Source: Gracilibacillus salitolerans (lineage in GTDB: Bacteria > Bacillota > Bacilli > Bacillales > Amphibacillaceae). From it: 64,000 bases of DNA. Positions 47,723 to 56,738 of this stretch are shown piece by piece; position 1 is the stretch's first letter, and every line of letters begins with the position of its first letter. The translations under genes were made by a program, and so were the position numbers. The DNA lies in the NCBI RefSeq assembly GCF_009650095.1, contig NZ_CP045915.1, positions 992,001-1,056,000 of the forward strand, written 5' to 3'. The notes under the pieces were generated by a model. The model did not search any database, was not told the DNA's origin, and saw only the letters and a program-made list of their open reading frames with translations.

Positions 47723-48881
47723 AAAAGTATTTCAAGGTATTCACTATAAGACAAAGAAACCAATACAAGTGACAGTGTATGCAGATAAGATCGAGCGAAT
47801 AGAAGAGTTGAATAATGGTAGGAATGATTCTCTACCCATTATTACTCCAGGGTTAGTAGACCTTCAAATTAATGGTTTTAAAGGAAGAGATTTTAATGCA
47901 ACTTCCTTATCCAAAGAAATGATTAAAGATGTGACCAGAGCCCTTTTTGAAGAAGGTGTAACAACCTACTATCCCACAGTTATTACAAATGGGGATAAAG
48001 AAATCGAAAAGGCTGTGTATGAAATTTCCCAAGCTTGTAAAGAAGATGAGATGGTTTCGAAAACTATTGCCGGTATACATTTGGAAGGCCCATTTATTTC
48101 TTCAGAAGATGGACCGCGGGGTGCCCATGGACAAGAGTATGTTAAAGCACCGGATTGGAAACTCTTTCAGAGATGGCAAGAGGCAGCCCAAGGGAAAATT
48201 AAGTTATTAACGCTCTCTCCTGAATGGCCGAACTCCCCGGAGTTTATTCTTAAATGTATAAAAAATGGGGTTCAGATTTCAATTGGACATACTGCTGCCA
48301 CCGTAGAACAAATACAAGAAGCAGTAGAAGCAGGTGCTACCATGTCTACTCATTTAGGAAATGGAGCACATCTTATGTTACCGCGTCACCCTAATTACAT
48401 TTGGGAACAGTTAGCCCAGGATGATCTATGGACGTGTTGTATAGGTGATGGTTTTCATTTGCCGGATTCTGTTTTAAAAATAATCTTTAAATTAAAAAGA
48501 GAGAAGGCTGTATTAGTTAGTGATGCAGTGTATTTAAGTGGATTAGAGCCTGGAGAGTATACCACTCACATCGGTGGTGAGGTTATCCTTACTAAAGAAG
48601 GAAAACTCCATTTATCGCATAATCCAGATTTGCTTGCTGGTTCAGCTCAAATGTTAAAAGATGGGATTAGGCATATAGTGAATGCTGGAATATGTTCATT
48701 TGCAGAAGCATGGGAAGCAGCTTCTCTCCATCCTTCTCGCTTAATGAATATGTCTGTAAAGCGAGGATTGGAAGAAAATGCACCAGCAGACTTGGTACTA
48801 TTGCAACAAGGTACAAACTTTAAAATTAGTGAAACGATAAAAAGTGGTCAAATAGTTTTTAAAGAAGGAAAATACAATTGA
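47712..48881 (+). CDS. NagA-like amidohydrolase (N-acetylglucosamine-6-phosphate deacetylase family)
   Basis: 389 residues from ATG 47712 (the upstream in-frame codons to 47676 lie inside nagB). Family features: GLVDLQINGFKGRDFNA, metal-site Glu in IAGIHLEGPFIS, His in ISIGHTAATVEQI, and catalytic Asp in VLVSDAVYLSG. The second metal-site loop reads THLGNGAHLMLPRHPNYIW in place of the usual THLFNAM pattern, placing it in a divergent NagA-like subgroup. NagA removes the acetyl group from GlcNAc-6-phosphate before NagB acts. Last intact gene of the operon. Confidence 0.88.
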   Translation: MTSKKVFQGIHYKTKKPIQVTVYADKIERIEELNNGRNDSLPIITPGLVDLQINGFKGRDFNATSLSKEMIKDVTRALFEEGVTTYYPTVITNGDKEIEKAVYEISQACKEDEMVSKTIAGIHLEGPFISSEDGPRGAHGQEYVKAPDWKLFQRWQEAAQGKIKLLTLSPEWPNSPEFILKCIKNGVQISIGHTAATVEQIQEAVEAGATMSTHLGNGAHLMLPRHPNYIWEQLAQDDLWTCCIGDGFHLPDSVLKIIFKLKREKAVLVSDAVYLSGLEPGEYTTHIGGEVILTKEGKLHLSHNPDLLAGSAQMLKDGIRHIVNAGICSFAEAWEAASLHPSRLMNMSVKRGLEENAPADLVLLQQGTNFKISETIKSGQIVFKEGKYN

Positions 48882-48926
48882 TATAGAAAAAAACAAAAGG
48901 CTATTTATTTATAGTATTTTAGTTTA

Positions 48927-49468
48927 GCTTTCAAAAGTCCTGTTTGTACCCTTCCGATGATCTGGAGTGACATGTATTTTAGGAGATATGGCGAAAGTGA
49001 AAAAAAGATTCGAATATTGTACAGGGGTCCAGATGAATACATTCCTGTTGGTGAGAGAAATGGATCTCCTATCCGGGAATACAGCTTAAACCTGACAATC
49101 CTTCAATGATCTAACTATAGCAGGATTCGCTTACAGGTTGAGGGAGTTCGGCTCATTAATTTTATGTGCAGCTGAAAGGAAATTACAGAAAGGGAAGAGG
49201 TTTCTATTTTCGACGTTCCTTGCCAAAACGCATTCTGTTTTGGGCCTTAAAAGTGAGAACCAAGTTATATAATTCCAAGGATATAGAAAAAATGCAAAAA
49301 CTCGTTCACCAAGTTCCGGAACTAAAACAAAGAATTGAAAGCCCGAAAACCCTTCACTATGCACAATCGATGGATATCAATAAGCCATTTGGAAGGGAAG
49401 AAATGGACGTTAGATATGGCGGCTTGTTAGCCAGAATTGACACTGCACGTCACAGACTAGCCGAATAA
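48927..49468 (+). pseudogene. Remnant of a GH20-like beta-N-acetylhexosaminidase
   Basis: Two fragments remain. The first (48927-49109) reads LPMIWSDMYFRRYG, resembling the active-site region KPMIWSDM of GcnA-like GH20 enzymes, then ends at a stop. The second (49166-49468, another frame, ~100 residues) ends with REEMDVRYGGLLARIDTARH, like the C-terminal helices of the same enzymes. The N-terminal catalytic half is absent. GH20 enzymes release terminal N-acetyl-hexosamines, which fits the NagA/NagB genes just upstream. The family call is by memory of motifs and needs a search. Confidence 0.5.
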
Positions 49469-49617
49469 CTGAAAGGGGGGATTACGTCGATAATAGAAGA
49501 GGAGAGTGTGTATTTCGTCGCTTGCAAAAGGAACACACTCAGAAGGAAATGATTTAGATAAGGGGATAAGATTCACATTGTGATGTCTGAACATTTAAAA
49601 AATAGGAGGAGGCGCTG

Positions 49618-50574
49618 ATGATTAAAGGGAAAAATAAAAAAGTACAATGGGTTGCTGTGCTATTGACGTTAGTATTGTTGGTTTCTACAATTCCAATATC
49701 TGTATCTGCCGAAACGACTGCCGGGAAGGATAAAGCGATGTGGGCATGGTTCCCTAATCAAGATATCAAAACAGAAGATGGGCGGAAGGAAATGGTCGCA
49801 TTTGCCAAAGAAAAGGGTGTTAATGTGATTTATCTGAATATTGGAGAAAGGGATAGTGATCCTTATTTAGAAATGCATCCAGAACAATACCGGGATTTCA
49901 TCAGATTGGCTCATGCTAATGATATAAAAGTTTACGCTTTAGACGGGGCAGCTGAATGGGCAAAGCAAGAAAACTATAAAATTCCGATAAGCCGTATGCT
50001 CAACGTATTTATGTATAATCATAATTCAAGCGTGGAGGAGCAGTTCGACGGTATTCAATTCGACATCGAACCGTATTTGTTGGACGAATGGGATACTGAT
50101 GGACGTAGTCAACTGATCCAGGAATATTTAAATGGATTAAAGGTTTTGAGCGACAAGGCTGACGCTTATGGCAAAAGCCATGACTTTGAGTTCATGGTAG
50201 CAATGCCGTTTTGGTTTGACGGGGAAGAATATGAAACCACATATCGTAGTAAATCAAAGCCCTTATCTGACCACGTGATGGATATTGTCAGCAATGTGGC
50301 GCTCATGGCCTATCGCGACTTTGCGGAAGGCCGTGATTCCATCACATATCATACTGAACATGAAGTCGAATATGCAAATGAAATTGGAGCGAAAGCCGTA
50401 ATCGGAGTAGAAACACAATATCTTGAACCTTACGAAAAAGTGTCCTTCTTTGAAGAAGGAGAAGCTTACATGAATAAACAATTACAAATCGTAGATCAAA
50501 TCTACTTCGGCCAATTAGGATACGGCGGCCAGGCGGTTCATAAGTATCAAAGTTATCAGACGATGAAGCCATGA
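49618..50574 (+). CDS. Secreted GH18-like TIM-barrel protein
   Basis: 318 residues. Signal peptide residues 1-31 (VAVLLTLVLLVSTIPISVSA then Glu). The mature part has the chitinase-type motif FDGIQFDIEPYLL (DGxxxDxE pattern with the presumed catalytic Glu) at about residue 145. Other barrel strands are visible as VNVIYLNIGERDSD, IKVYALDG and FMVAMPFWFDG. GH18 enzymes hydrolyse chitin-like or N-glycan substrates; this short form lacks any binding domain. A strong AGGAGGAGG site precedes ATG 49618. Position next to the NagAB genes suggests it acts on the same amino-sugar polymer outside the cell. Confidence 0.7.
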   Translation: MIKGKNKKVQWVAVLLTLVLLVSTIPISVSAETTAGKDKAMWAWFPNQDIKTEDGRKEMVAFAKEKGVNVIYLNIGERDSDPYLEMHPEQYRDFIRLAHANDIKVYALDGAAEWAKQENYKIPISRMLNVFMYNHNSSVEEQFDGIQFDIEPYLLDEWDTDGRSQLIQEYLNGLKVLSDKADAYGKSHDFEFMVAMPFWFDGEEYETTYRSKSKPLSDHVMDIVSNVALMAYRDFAEGRDSITYHTEHEVEYANEIGAKAVIGVETQYLEPYEKVSFFEEGEAYMNKQLQIVDQIYFGQLGYGGQAVHKYQSYQTMKP

Positions 50575-50601
50575 AAATCTTATTAGCAGTGGGAAATCAA
50601 A

Positions 50602-50771
50602 TGAAGATAAGACTACTCGTGTGCATAGTCTTTCTCACCTTTACGGGGGGTTGCAGTGTTTCGGCGGAGACCTAATCGAGCCTTGATAAAGGTAGGTGGG
50701 TTTGGGAAACTGATCCTTTAATTGACACAGCTTCCGGTCGACAAGACCTCATAGATTTTGTTTTGATAATT
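50602..50771 (+). pseudogene. Truncated second copy of the GH18-like secreted protein
   Basis: ATG 50602 starts a 24-residue lipoprotein-type signal (IVFLTFTGGCSVSAET) that ends at TAA 50674-50676. Reading through, the same frame continues DKGRWVWETDPLIDTASGRQ then DLIDF, which aligns with DKAMWAWFPNQDIKTEDGRK of the preceding gene. The similarity then stops at a terminator. This is the start of a decayed paralogue, arranged in tandem with the intact gene. Confidence 0.6.
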
Positions 50772-50791
50772 ATTTTGCGTGAACAAAAAAT

Positions 50792-50838
50792 AAAGGATCA
50801 TCCATATTAGTCCAGAACTAACATGGATGATCCTTTTA
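50792..50838 (+). terminator. Terminator at the end of the amino-sugar locus
   Basis: GGATCATCCAT and ATGGATGATCC form an 11-pair stem, with TTAGT/ACTAA pairing further inside and TTTTATAT after. A and T on both flanks allow either direction. Confidence 0.85.
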
Positions 50839-51140
50839 TATCTATTAAATAAACGCGCCCTATTACGGAAGATCAACCAGTATATATTAGTTAACCCCAC
50901 TATAAAACCCTTACTCTCATTCTTGTTTTGCTTTGCGAATTACAAGTCATAATCCAATTTTTAGAACCTTCACCCAAGAAATTATCAATATGGAAAATGA
51001 GCGCTGCCTTTATTAAAGGAAAGCGCACTTTTTCAGAAAATTTAAGAATCACCCTTTATATATTAGCATAGTCCAAACCAACCCTTATCTATTCCACTAC
51101 TATCTTGTTAAAAGCCTTGATTTTGTTTATATGAAAACAC
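50839..51140. other. Gene-free gap with one hairpin
   Basis: No gene is seen. GCGCTGCCTTTATTAAAGGAAAGCGC (51001-51026, quoted as two arms: GCGCT/AGCGC and CCTTT/AAAGG) forms a hairpin followed by ACTTTTTC, which may be a terminator left from a lost gene. The remainder is AT-rich without clear signals. Confidence 0.5.
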
Positions 51141-51692
51141 TTAATTCCTAATCGTTTGATATGTATGAAGAACCGCTCCTGTATCAAACACCCTCGTATT
51201 AACAAGATTTAGCTTAATTGCATCAGATATGTTTTTAAAAAGTGGGAGTCCGCCCCCCAATATAACAGGGTGAATTATTAGTCTGTATTCATCAATGAGT
51301 CCAAGCCTTGAAAGAGATTGTGCAAACCTTGCGCCTCCGTGAGCCAAAATATAATTACCCGATTGTTGTTTTAATTGAGATATCTCCTCAGTAATATCCC
51401 TATTTGCCAAACGTGAATACTGCCAATGAACTTCCTTTATAGTATCAGAGAAAACTACTTTTGGTTTTTCGTTCATCGGAGGTGCATAGTCTTCTGTTGA
51501 GGATGGCCAATGCTTAGCCATGTCCTGATAAGTCATTCTTCCCATAATGTGAACATCGGCTTCCCAAAGCATATCAGTGATGCAAGCTTTTAAATCACTA
51601 TTAACGTTGTCATAAATCCAGTCTACCTTTCCACCTTTTGCATTGACAAATCCATCAAGAGAAACGTCCATTTTTAATATTACATTTTTCAT
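51141..51692 (-). CDS. RibD C-terminal/dihydrofolate-reductase-fold protein
   Basis: 183 residues. N terminus VILKMDVSLDGFVNAKGG, the motif DVHIMGRMTYQDM, then YILAHGGARFAQSLSRLGLIDE and HPVILGGGLPLF are the hallmarks of the RibD_C family of DHFR-fold reductases (YyaP/YwjB-like). These bind NADPH and reduce small heterocyclic compounds; the exact role is unknown. A GGAGGAATAAG site precedes ATG 51692. It is monocistronic. Confidence 0.85.
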   Translation of the reverse strand: MKNVILKMDVSLDGFVNAKGGKVDWIYDNVNSDLKACITDMLWEADVHIMGRMTYQDMAKHWPSSTEDYAPPMNEKPKVVFSDTIKEVHWQYSRLANRDITEEISQLKQQSGNYILAHGGARFAQSLSRLGLIDEYRLIIHPVILGGGLPLFKNISDAIKLNLVNTRVFDTGAVLHTYQTIRN

Positions 51693-51820
51693 CTCTTATT
51701 CCTCCTTTCCTACAATTTAGCACATCAACGAATATTGTATTTCTTCTCGATTGCTAAAAATGAATTTATACAATTTACTCCACTATAGGGCCCGTTTGTG
51801 GAAGACTCTACTGGGCAACT

Positions 51821-52030
51821 ATGATAGTAATGATTTTATCAATATCTGAATTTCATCATCTTAGGTTATTCATTTTTATTGGCCCAGGTATTATGTTGGC
51901 TTTTCGCACCATAATGAAGTGGAAGTTTGCGAAACAAAACAAAACATATCTCTTAAGTGCGATAACTTGCGGATTATTTATTATCGGATCAATTGTGTAT
52001 GGCTCAAAACATTACAATACAATAATTTAA
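51821..52030 (+). CDS. Small two-helix membrane protein, hypothetical
   Basis: 69 residues with two hydrophobic segments (LFIFIGPGIMLAFRTI and LLSAITCGLFIIGSIVYG) separated by a basic loop. No clear ribosome-binding site precedes ATG 51821, so it could be a fragment. I do not recognise the family with confidence; small two-helix proteins of this general form are common in Bacillus. Confidence 0.4.
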   Translation: MIVMILSISEFHHLRLFIFIGPGIMLAFRTIMKWKFAKQNKTYLLSAITCGLFIIGSIVYGSKHYNTII

Positions 52031-52218
52031 AAGCGTAACAAGAGTTAAACATGGCTAAGTCAACCTTAAATGTGTAAAAACTATTTTACGCATTGCAATT
52101 ACAAAACCTTATTATATCAAACTGTAAAAATTCTGAAATATTGAATTTTGTTGCTGATGAAGGTATGATTCTAGTTATTGGGAGTATGAACTTGGTTAAC
52201 ATTAAAGGAGAGTAAATT

Positions 52219-53352
52219 ATGGATTATGAAGTTATTATAATAGGTGCGGGCTCAATGGGGATGGCTGCAGGCTATTATTTAGCAAGACAAGGGAAAAGTG
52301 TATTATTAATTGATTCCTATAATCCTCCGCATGTAGAGGGATCTCATCATGGGGAAACAAGAATAATACGACATGCATATGGTGAAGGCGAAAGCTATGT
52401 TGAAATGGCATTACGTGCACAAGAGCTATGGCATGAACTTCAAGAGCAATCAGACGAGAAGATTTTTATCCCAACAGGAGTTGTTAATGTTGGAAAACCA
52501 GACTCAACATTTATTCAAAACGTGATTAGTAGTGCGAAAAACTATTCCTTGAATATAGAGCAATTAACAGCAGATGAAATTAATCAACGTTGGACTGGCT
52601 TTCAAGTGCCAGAAGGATATATAGGCTGTTATGAAGTAGATTCAGGCGTATTAATGAGTGAGAATGGCATTAGAGCTTTCCGCAAACAAGCAGAAGCACA
52701 TGGTGCAGTGCTTAAGGTCAATGCGCCCGTGACATCCATCTCTATTTTTGAAAATAGTGTAAAAGTGGGAATAGCTGAGGAAAGCTTTACGGCAGAGTCT
52801 TTAATCATGACGCCCGGTGCAGGTACAAGAAGGCTTCTTCCATTAATAAATCTGGAGCTACCACTACAAGAGGAGCGAAATACATTCTCTTGGTTTGATA
52901 CAGACGAAAGTATCTACAATTCTACTAGTTTTCCGGCCTTTTCATTTGAATTACCAACGGAAACTTATTACGGTTTTCCAAGCATTGATCAAGCAGGTGT
53001 CAAAATAGGGCGACACGATGGCGGGATTCCTAGAGATATGAGCCAACCGCTAGAAGAATTTGGGGCATATGAACAAGATGAACGAGATGTAAGTAGGTAT
53101 GCCGAACGTTGTATGCCAAGCGTTGGTCCACATAAGGTGGGTAAGGCATGTACGTATACGATGACGCCAGATGAGGACTTTATCATTGATAAGCACCCTG
53201 ATCATGACCATGTTGTCATTGCTTGCGGATTTTCTGGACATGGATTTAAATTCAGTAGTGTGATCGGAGAGATTCTGAGCCAATTGGTGACGGAAAATCG
53301 TGAAACAGAATTAGATATTAGTCCATTTTCTATCAAGCGATTCTTAAATTAA
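52219..53352 (+). CDS. solA: N-methyl-L-tryptophan oxidase / sarcosine oxidase family (SolA)
   Basis: 377 residues. FAD-binding motif VIIIGAGSMGMAAGYYLARQ at the N terminus, active-site stretch GSHHGETRIIRHAYGEG, and the C-terminal KACTYTMTPDEDFIID, whose Cys is the covalent flavin attachment site in monomeric sarcosine oxidases, followed by CGFSGHGFKFS. It oxidatively demethylates N-methyl amino acids, giving formaldehyde and hydrogen peroxide. AAAGGAGAG precedes ATG 52219. The link to the following methionine-uptake operon, if any, is only through C1 and methyl metabolism. Confidence 0.9.
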   Translation: MDYEVIIIGAGSMGMAAGYYLARQGKSVLLIDSYNPPHVEGSHHGETRIIRHAYGEGESYVEMALRAQELWHELQEQSDEKIFIPTGVVNVGKPDSTFIQNVISSAKNYSLNIEQLTADEINQRWTGFQVPEGYIGCYEVDSGVLMSENGIRAFRKQAEAHGAVLKVNAPVTSISIFENSVKVGIAEESFTAESLIMTPGAGTRRLLPLINLELPLQEERNTFSWFDTDESIYNSTSFPAFSFELPTETYYGFPSIDQAGVKIGRHDGGIPRDMSQPLEEFGAYEQDERDVSRYAERCMPSVGPHKVGKACTYTMTPDEDFIIDKHPDHDHVVIACGFSGHGFKFSSVIGEILSQLVTENRETELDISPFSIKRFLN

Positions 53353-53395
53353 CAGATTTTTATAATTTATAGTTTGAAAAATTTGTCTAATATTG

Positions 53396-53424
53396 TTGAC
53401 AACTTCCTTACGAAACGATATGAT
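53396..53424 (+). promoter_or_regulatory. Promoter of the SAM-riboswitch/metNIQ operon
   Basis: TTGACA (53396-53401) and TATGAT (53419-53424) with a 17-bp spacer, 27 bp before the riboswitch. Confidence 0.8.
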
Positions 53425-53450
53425 GTGAAAAATATTAACTAAATATTGTG

Positions 53451-53598
53451 CTTATCAAGAGTGATTGAGGGACAAGGCCCAATGACAATCCGGCAACCTT
53501 CTTTAAAGAAAGGTGCTACATCCTACAGAAGATTTTTCTGAAAGATAAGGTTTTTATAAAATCAAGAGCCTCTTTCAATAGGAACAGGCTCTTTTTTT
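53451..53598 (+). ncRNA. SAM-I (S-box) riboswitch with terminator
   Basis: The aptamer runs from CTTATCAAGAGTGATTGAGG to GAAAGATAAG (P1 arms CTTATC/GATAAG). Conserved core elements are GGGACAAGGCCC, ATGACAATCCGGCAACC and GGTGCTACATCC. Downstream, AAGAGCCT/AGGCTCTT with a T run (53564-53598) is the expression-platform terminator. With SAM bound, P1 is stable and transcription stops before metN; when SAM is low, the operon is read. It controls methionine import. Confidence 0.95.
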
Positions 53599-53648
53599 AA
53601 TGACAGTACTTAACTGCAACGTTTGAGAAAACAAAGGAGTAGAGAGTT

Positions 53649-54683
53649 ATGTTGGTACTTGAAGGAATTCGGAAGATTTACGGTGAGGGGGGAGACAACC
53701 CTGTTGAAGCTTTAAAGGATATAAACCTCGAGGTGAAAAAAGGAGAAATATTCGGTGTTGTCGGCTACAGCGGGGCAGGTAAGAGCTCGTTGATCCGTTG
53801 TGTGAATTTATTAGAAAAGCCTACCTCGGGAAAAGTGAAAGTGAACGGAATTGACTTAACGAAGTTATCTCCTAAAGAGTTAAGGACAGAACGTAAGAAA
53901 ATAGGGATGATTTTTCAACAGTTTAATCTCTTACATTCGAAAACGGCGTTTGGAAATGTTGCGATGCCACTTATTTTAGAAGGTTATGCAAAAGATGAGA
54001 TTGAGAAAAAAGTAACGAAGCTTCTCTCTTTTGTAGGTCTAACAGATAAAGCAGATCACTATCCTGAGCAACTTTCTGGTGGACAGAAGCAAAGAATTGG
54101 TATTGCTAGAGCGCTAGCAACAGATCCACACGTATTATTGTGTGATGAGGCCACTTCCGCACTTGATCCAGATACAACCAATAACGTGTTGGAACTGTTA
54201 AAGCAGGTTCGTGATGAGTTAGGTATTACTATTCTATTAATCACACACGAGATGAACGTGATTAGAGATATTTGTGATCGAGTAGCGGTACTAGATGGTG
54301 GAGTAATGGTGGAACAGGATTCTACTATAAGCTTGTTTACAGAACCGAAAACAGCAATTGCTAGAAGCTTTGTTCGAACCGTACTAAATGATGCGTTACC
54401 TGAAGCGACATTAAGAAAAGTATTAGAAAGAGGCGTTTCTAATTCTGTATACAGGCTTCTGTATAAAGGAGAATCTGCTAATGATCCATTACTTTCTGAT
54501 GTCGCTAAGAAGTTCTCGATAGATATTAATGTGATCTATGGAACAATTACAGAACTTCAAGGACAGCCTTTTGGTAATATTATTGTTGAAATAAACGGGG
54601 AACCAAGTGAAATTGCTAAAGTCGTTGACTATATCAAACAGAGACAGGTGACGATTAAGGAGGTAGTGCCAGATGGAGTTTAA
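53649..54683 (+). CDS. metN: Methionine ABC transporter ATPase MetN
   Basis: 344 residues. Walker A GYSGAGKSSLIRCVN, Q-loop MIFQQFNLLHSKT, signature [14 protein letters not shown], Walker [14 protein letters not shown], and a C-terminal NIL domain (residues ~265-344) that binds methionine and mediates feedback inhibition. AAGGAGTAGAG precedes ATG 53649. Overlaps metI by 11 bp. The S-box upstream confirms the methionine assignment. Confidence 0.96.
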   Translation: MLVLEGIRKIYGEGGDNPVEALKDINLEVKKGEIFGVVGYSGAGKSSLIRCVNLLEKPTSGKVKVNGIDLTKLSPKELRTERKKIGMIFQQFNLLHSKTAFGNVAMPLILEGYAKDEIEKKVTKLLSFVGLTDKADHYPEQLSGGQKQRIGIARALATDPHVLLCDEATSALDPDTTNNVLELLKQVRDELGITILLITHEMNVIRDICDRVAVLDGGVMVEQDSTISLFTEPKTAIARSFVRTVLNDALPEATLRKVLERGVSNSVYRLLYKGESANDPLLSDVAKKFSIDINVIYGTITELQGQPFGNIIVEINGEPSEIAKVVDYIKQRQVTIKEVVPDGV

Positions 54684-55335
54684 TTGGTCTTGGTTTTGGC
54701 CAGAATTATTAGGATCTCTAAATGAAACATTGTACATGATTATTGTCGCTTTTATAATTTCGATTTTAATCGGGATCCCACTCGGAATCATTTTGGTTAT
54801 CACAAGGGAACAGGGCATTTTAGAAAATAAAATTGTATTTAAAATATTGAATATTATTGTAAATGTACTTAGGTCCATTCCATTTATTATCTTAATAGTT
54901 GCCATCATACCAATCACACGATTCATTATCGGAACATCAATCGGAACAACTGCTGCTATTGTGCCGTTAGTGTTTTATACAGCACCGTATATTGGAAGAT
55001 TAGTGGAAAATTCATTGCTAGAAGTTGGTTCAGGGACGATTGAACTAGCGCAAGCGATGGGAGCAACTCCTTGGCAAATAATCTGGCGTTTTCTGTTGCC
55101 AGAGGCCCTAGGGTCGTTAATTCTGTCATTAACAATTGCGATTATTGGTTTAATTGGTGCGACAGCTATGGCTGGGGCTGTAGGTGGAGGCGGTATAGGT
55201 GATTTAGCCATCTCCTATGGTTACAACCAATTCCAAACAGAAGTGATGGTTATTACCGTTATTATCCTTGTGATTATGGTTCAGTTTATTCAATCGCTAG
55301 GTAACTATTTATCAAAGAAAATAAGAAGATCATAA
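54673..55335 (+). CDS. metI: Methionine ABC transporter permease MetI
   Basis: 220 residues, five membrane helices. The ABC inner-membrane signature region is IELAQAMGATPWQIIWRFLLPEA, and GAVGGGGIGDLAISYGY is typical of MetI. Translationally coupled to metN by overlap. Forms a MetN2I2 complex in the cytoplasmic membrane with the lipoprotein MetQ. Confidence 0.96.
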   Translation: MEFNWSWFWPELLGSLNETLYMIIVAFIISILIGIPLGIILVITREQGILENKIVFKILNIIVNVLRSIPFIILIVAIIPITRFIIGTSIGTTAAIVPLVFYTAPYIGRLVENSLLEVGSGTIELAQAMGATPWQIIWRFLLPEALGSLILSLTIAIIGLIGATAMAGAVGGGGIGDLAISYGYNQFQTEVMVITVIILVIMVQFIQSLGNYLSKKIRRS

Positions 55336-55391
55336 TGTGTTAGGAGAAGGTCAACCTACAATAAAAAAACAGCATGAAGGAGATAGATGAG

Positions 55392-56204
55392 ATGAAGAAA
55401 ACTTTATTTGCATTTGCAGCACTATTACTATTTATTATCACAGGTTGTGGATCTGATAGTGAGACCGTTAAAGTTGGAACAACAACAGCAGAAACACCAA
55501 CATGGGAGCTAGTGAAAGAATTAGCGGCAGAAGAAGGTATTGAAATTGAAATCATTCAATTTAGCGATTATGTGCAACCAAACGTTGCTTTAGACAATGA
55601 TGAGATAGATTTAAATGCGTTCCAAACCATCAGCTACTTTAATTCATTTATAGAAGAACGCAATTTAAACTTATCCGCCATTGGTACAACATCAATTTGG
55701 CCGATGGGTATTTACTCTGAAGAAGTAGAAGAGTTAAGTGATATAGAAGATGGTGCACAAATTATCGTTCCGAAAGAACCAACGAACTTAGGAAGAGCAT
55801 TAATGCTTATGCAAAAAGCGGAATTAATTACACTAACAGAAGACTTTGAAGGTGCTGGTGGTTTAGAAGCTATTGCAGAAAATCCAAAGAACTTGGACAT
55901 TGTCCCAGTAACAGCCGGTCAAACGGCTCGTGGCTTACAAGATGCAACTGCAGCACTTATCAACTCAGATGTCGCCATTGCAGCTGGTTTAAATCCAACG
56001 AGTGATCCAGTATTCCGTGAAGACGATCAAAACGTACCTTATATTAATATTATTGCAGCACACACAGATCGTAAGGATGAAGAAGCATTTCAAAAGATTG
56101 TGGAAATCTATCATTCTGATGAAGTGACAAGCTTTATCGAAGAAGAGTACGATGGAGCAGCTGTACCAGTTATCCGACCAATTGAAGAAGTGATAGGAGA
56201 ATAA
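55392..56204 (+). CDS. metQ: Methionine-binding lipoprotein MetQ
   Basis: 270 residues. Lipoprotein signal with lipobox ITGCGSD, then the NLPA family fold: VKVGTTTAETPTWELVKEL, IIQFSDYVQPNVALDNDEID and NAFQTISYF, DGAQIIVPKEPTNLGRALML. Binds L- or D-methionine outside the membrane. ATG 55392 is chosen because AAGGAGATAG lies just before it; the ATG at 55374 contains that site. Last gene of the S-box operon. Confidence 0.95.
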   Translation: MKKTLFAFAALLLFIITGCGSDSETVKVGTTTAETPTWELVKELAAEEGIEIEIIQFSDYVQPNVALDNDEIDLNAFQTISYFNSFIEERNLNLSAIGTTSIWPMGIYSEEVEELSDIEDGAQIIVPKEPTNLGRALMLMQKAELITLTEDFEGAGGLEAIAENPKNLDIVPVTAGQTARGLQDATAALINSDVAIAAGLNPTSDPVFREDDQNVPYINIIAAHTDRKDEEAFQKIVEIYHSDEVTSFIEEEYDGAAVPVIRPIEEVIGE

Positions 56205-56205
56205 T

Positions 56206-56289
56206 AAAAAGGAGCCCAGTGGTGTAGTGTACCTAAAAAGTTAGAGTGAAAATCTAACTTTTTGGGCCACCTCATCGGGTTCCTTTTTT
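56206..56289 (+). terminator. Terminator of metNIQ
   Basis: Two nested hairpins: outer GGAGCCC/GGGTTCC (one G-T pair) and inner AAAAAGTTAGA/TCTAACTTTTT, ending in six T. Confidence 0.88.
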
Positions 56290-56704
56290 ATTTGCAAAAG
56301 AGACAAGTTGCTGGAGCTGGTCTTATGTAGGGTAAGAGACTGCTTCTTCCTCTGTTTGGGTATGAAGATCACTTCATATCGATCCTAAATGGTTTAACCG
56401 TTAATCCAGCTCTACTAGACAAGTTAACTTCTCCCCCCTTACTGAAAAATTTTATGATAAATTATTAAAGGAAAGATAATATGTTTGGACCAATTGAGAG
56501 TGATATACGTTATATAAATATGGCCCTAGCAAAATTCGATCAAATAGAGTATGGTAATATTTTTGTAAGTCGAGGCATGGGGAATAACGTTAGCTGGAGA
56601 CGTCTGATAAGATTGAGGAAGAATCTTTCTATACAGAATAGTCGAGAAAAAGGAATTAAAGGCCGTCCCTCATTGACAACCCCTTCTACGGGGGATATGT
56701 TAAA
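56290..56704. other. Gap without a supported gene
   Basis: No family-level coding signal is seen. An open frame on the plus strand (56481-56855, 124 codons) has an AAAGGAAAG site, but its second half runs antisense to a better small gene and becomes a Phe-rich string, so it is not called. Confidence 0.5.
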
Positions 56705-56732
56705 GAAAAAAGCAACTAAGAAAGCTGCTTTT
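56705..56732 (-). terminator. Terminator of the 55-residue gene
   Basis: On the minus strand AAAAGCA and TGCTTTT form a short stem followed by further T, located just after the stop codon of the gene at 56739. Confidence 0.6.
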
Positions 56733-56738
56733 AGATAC

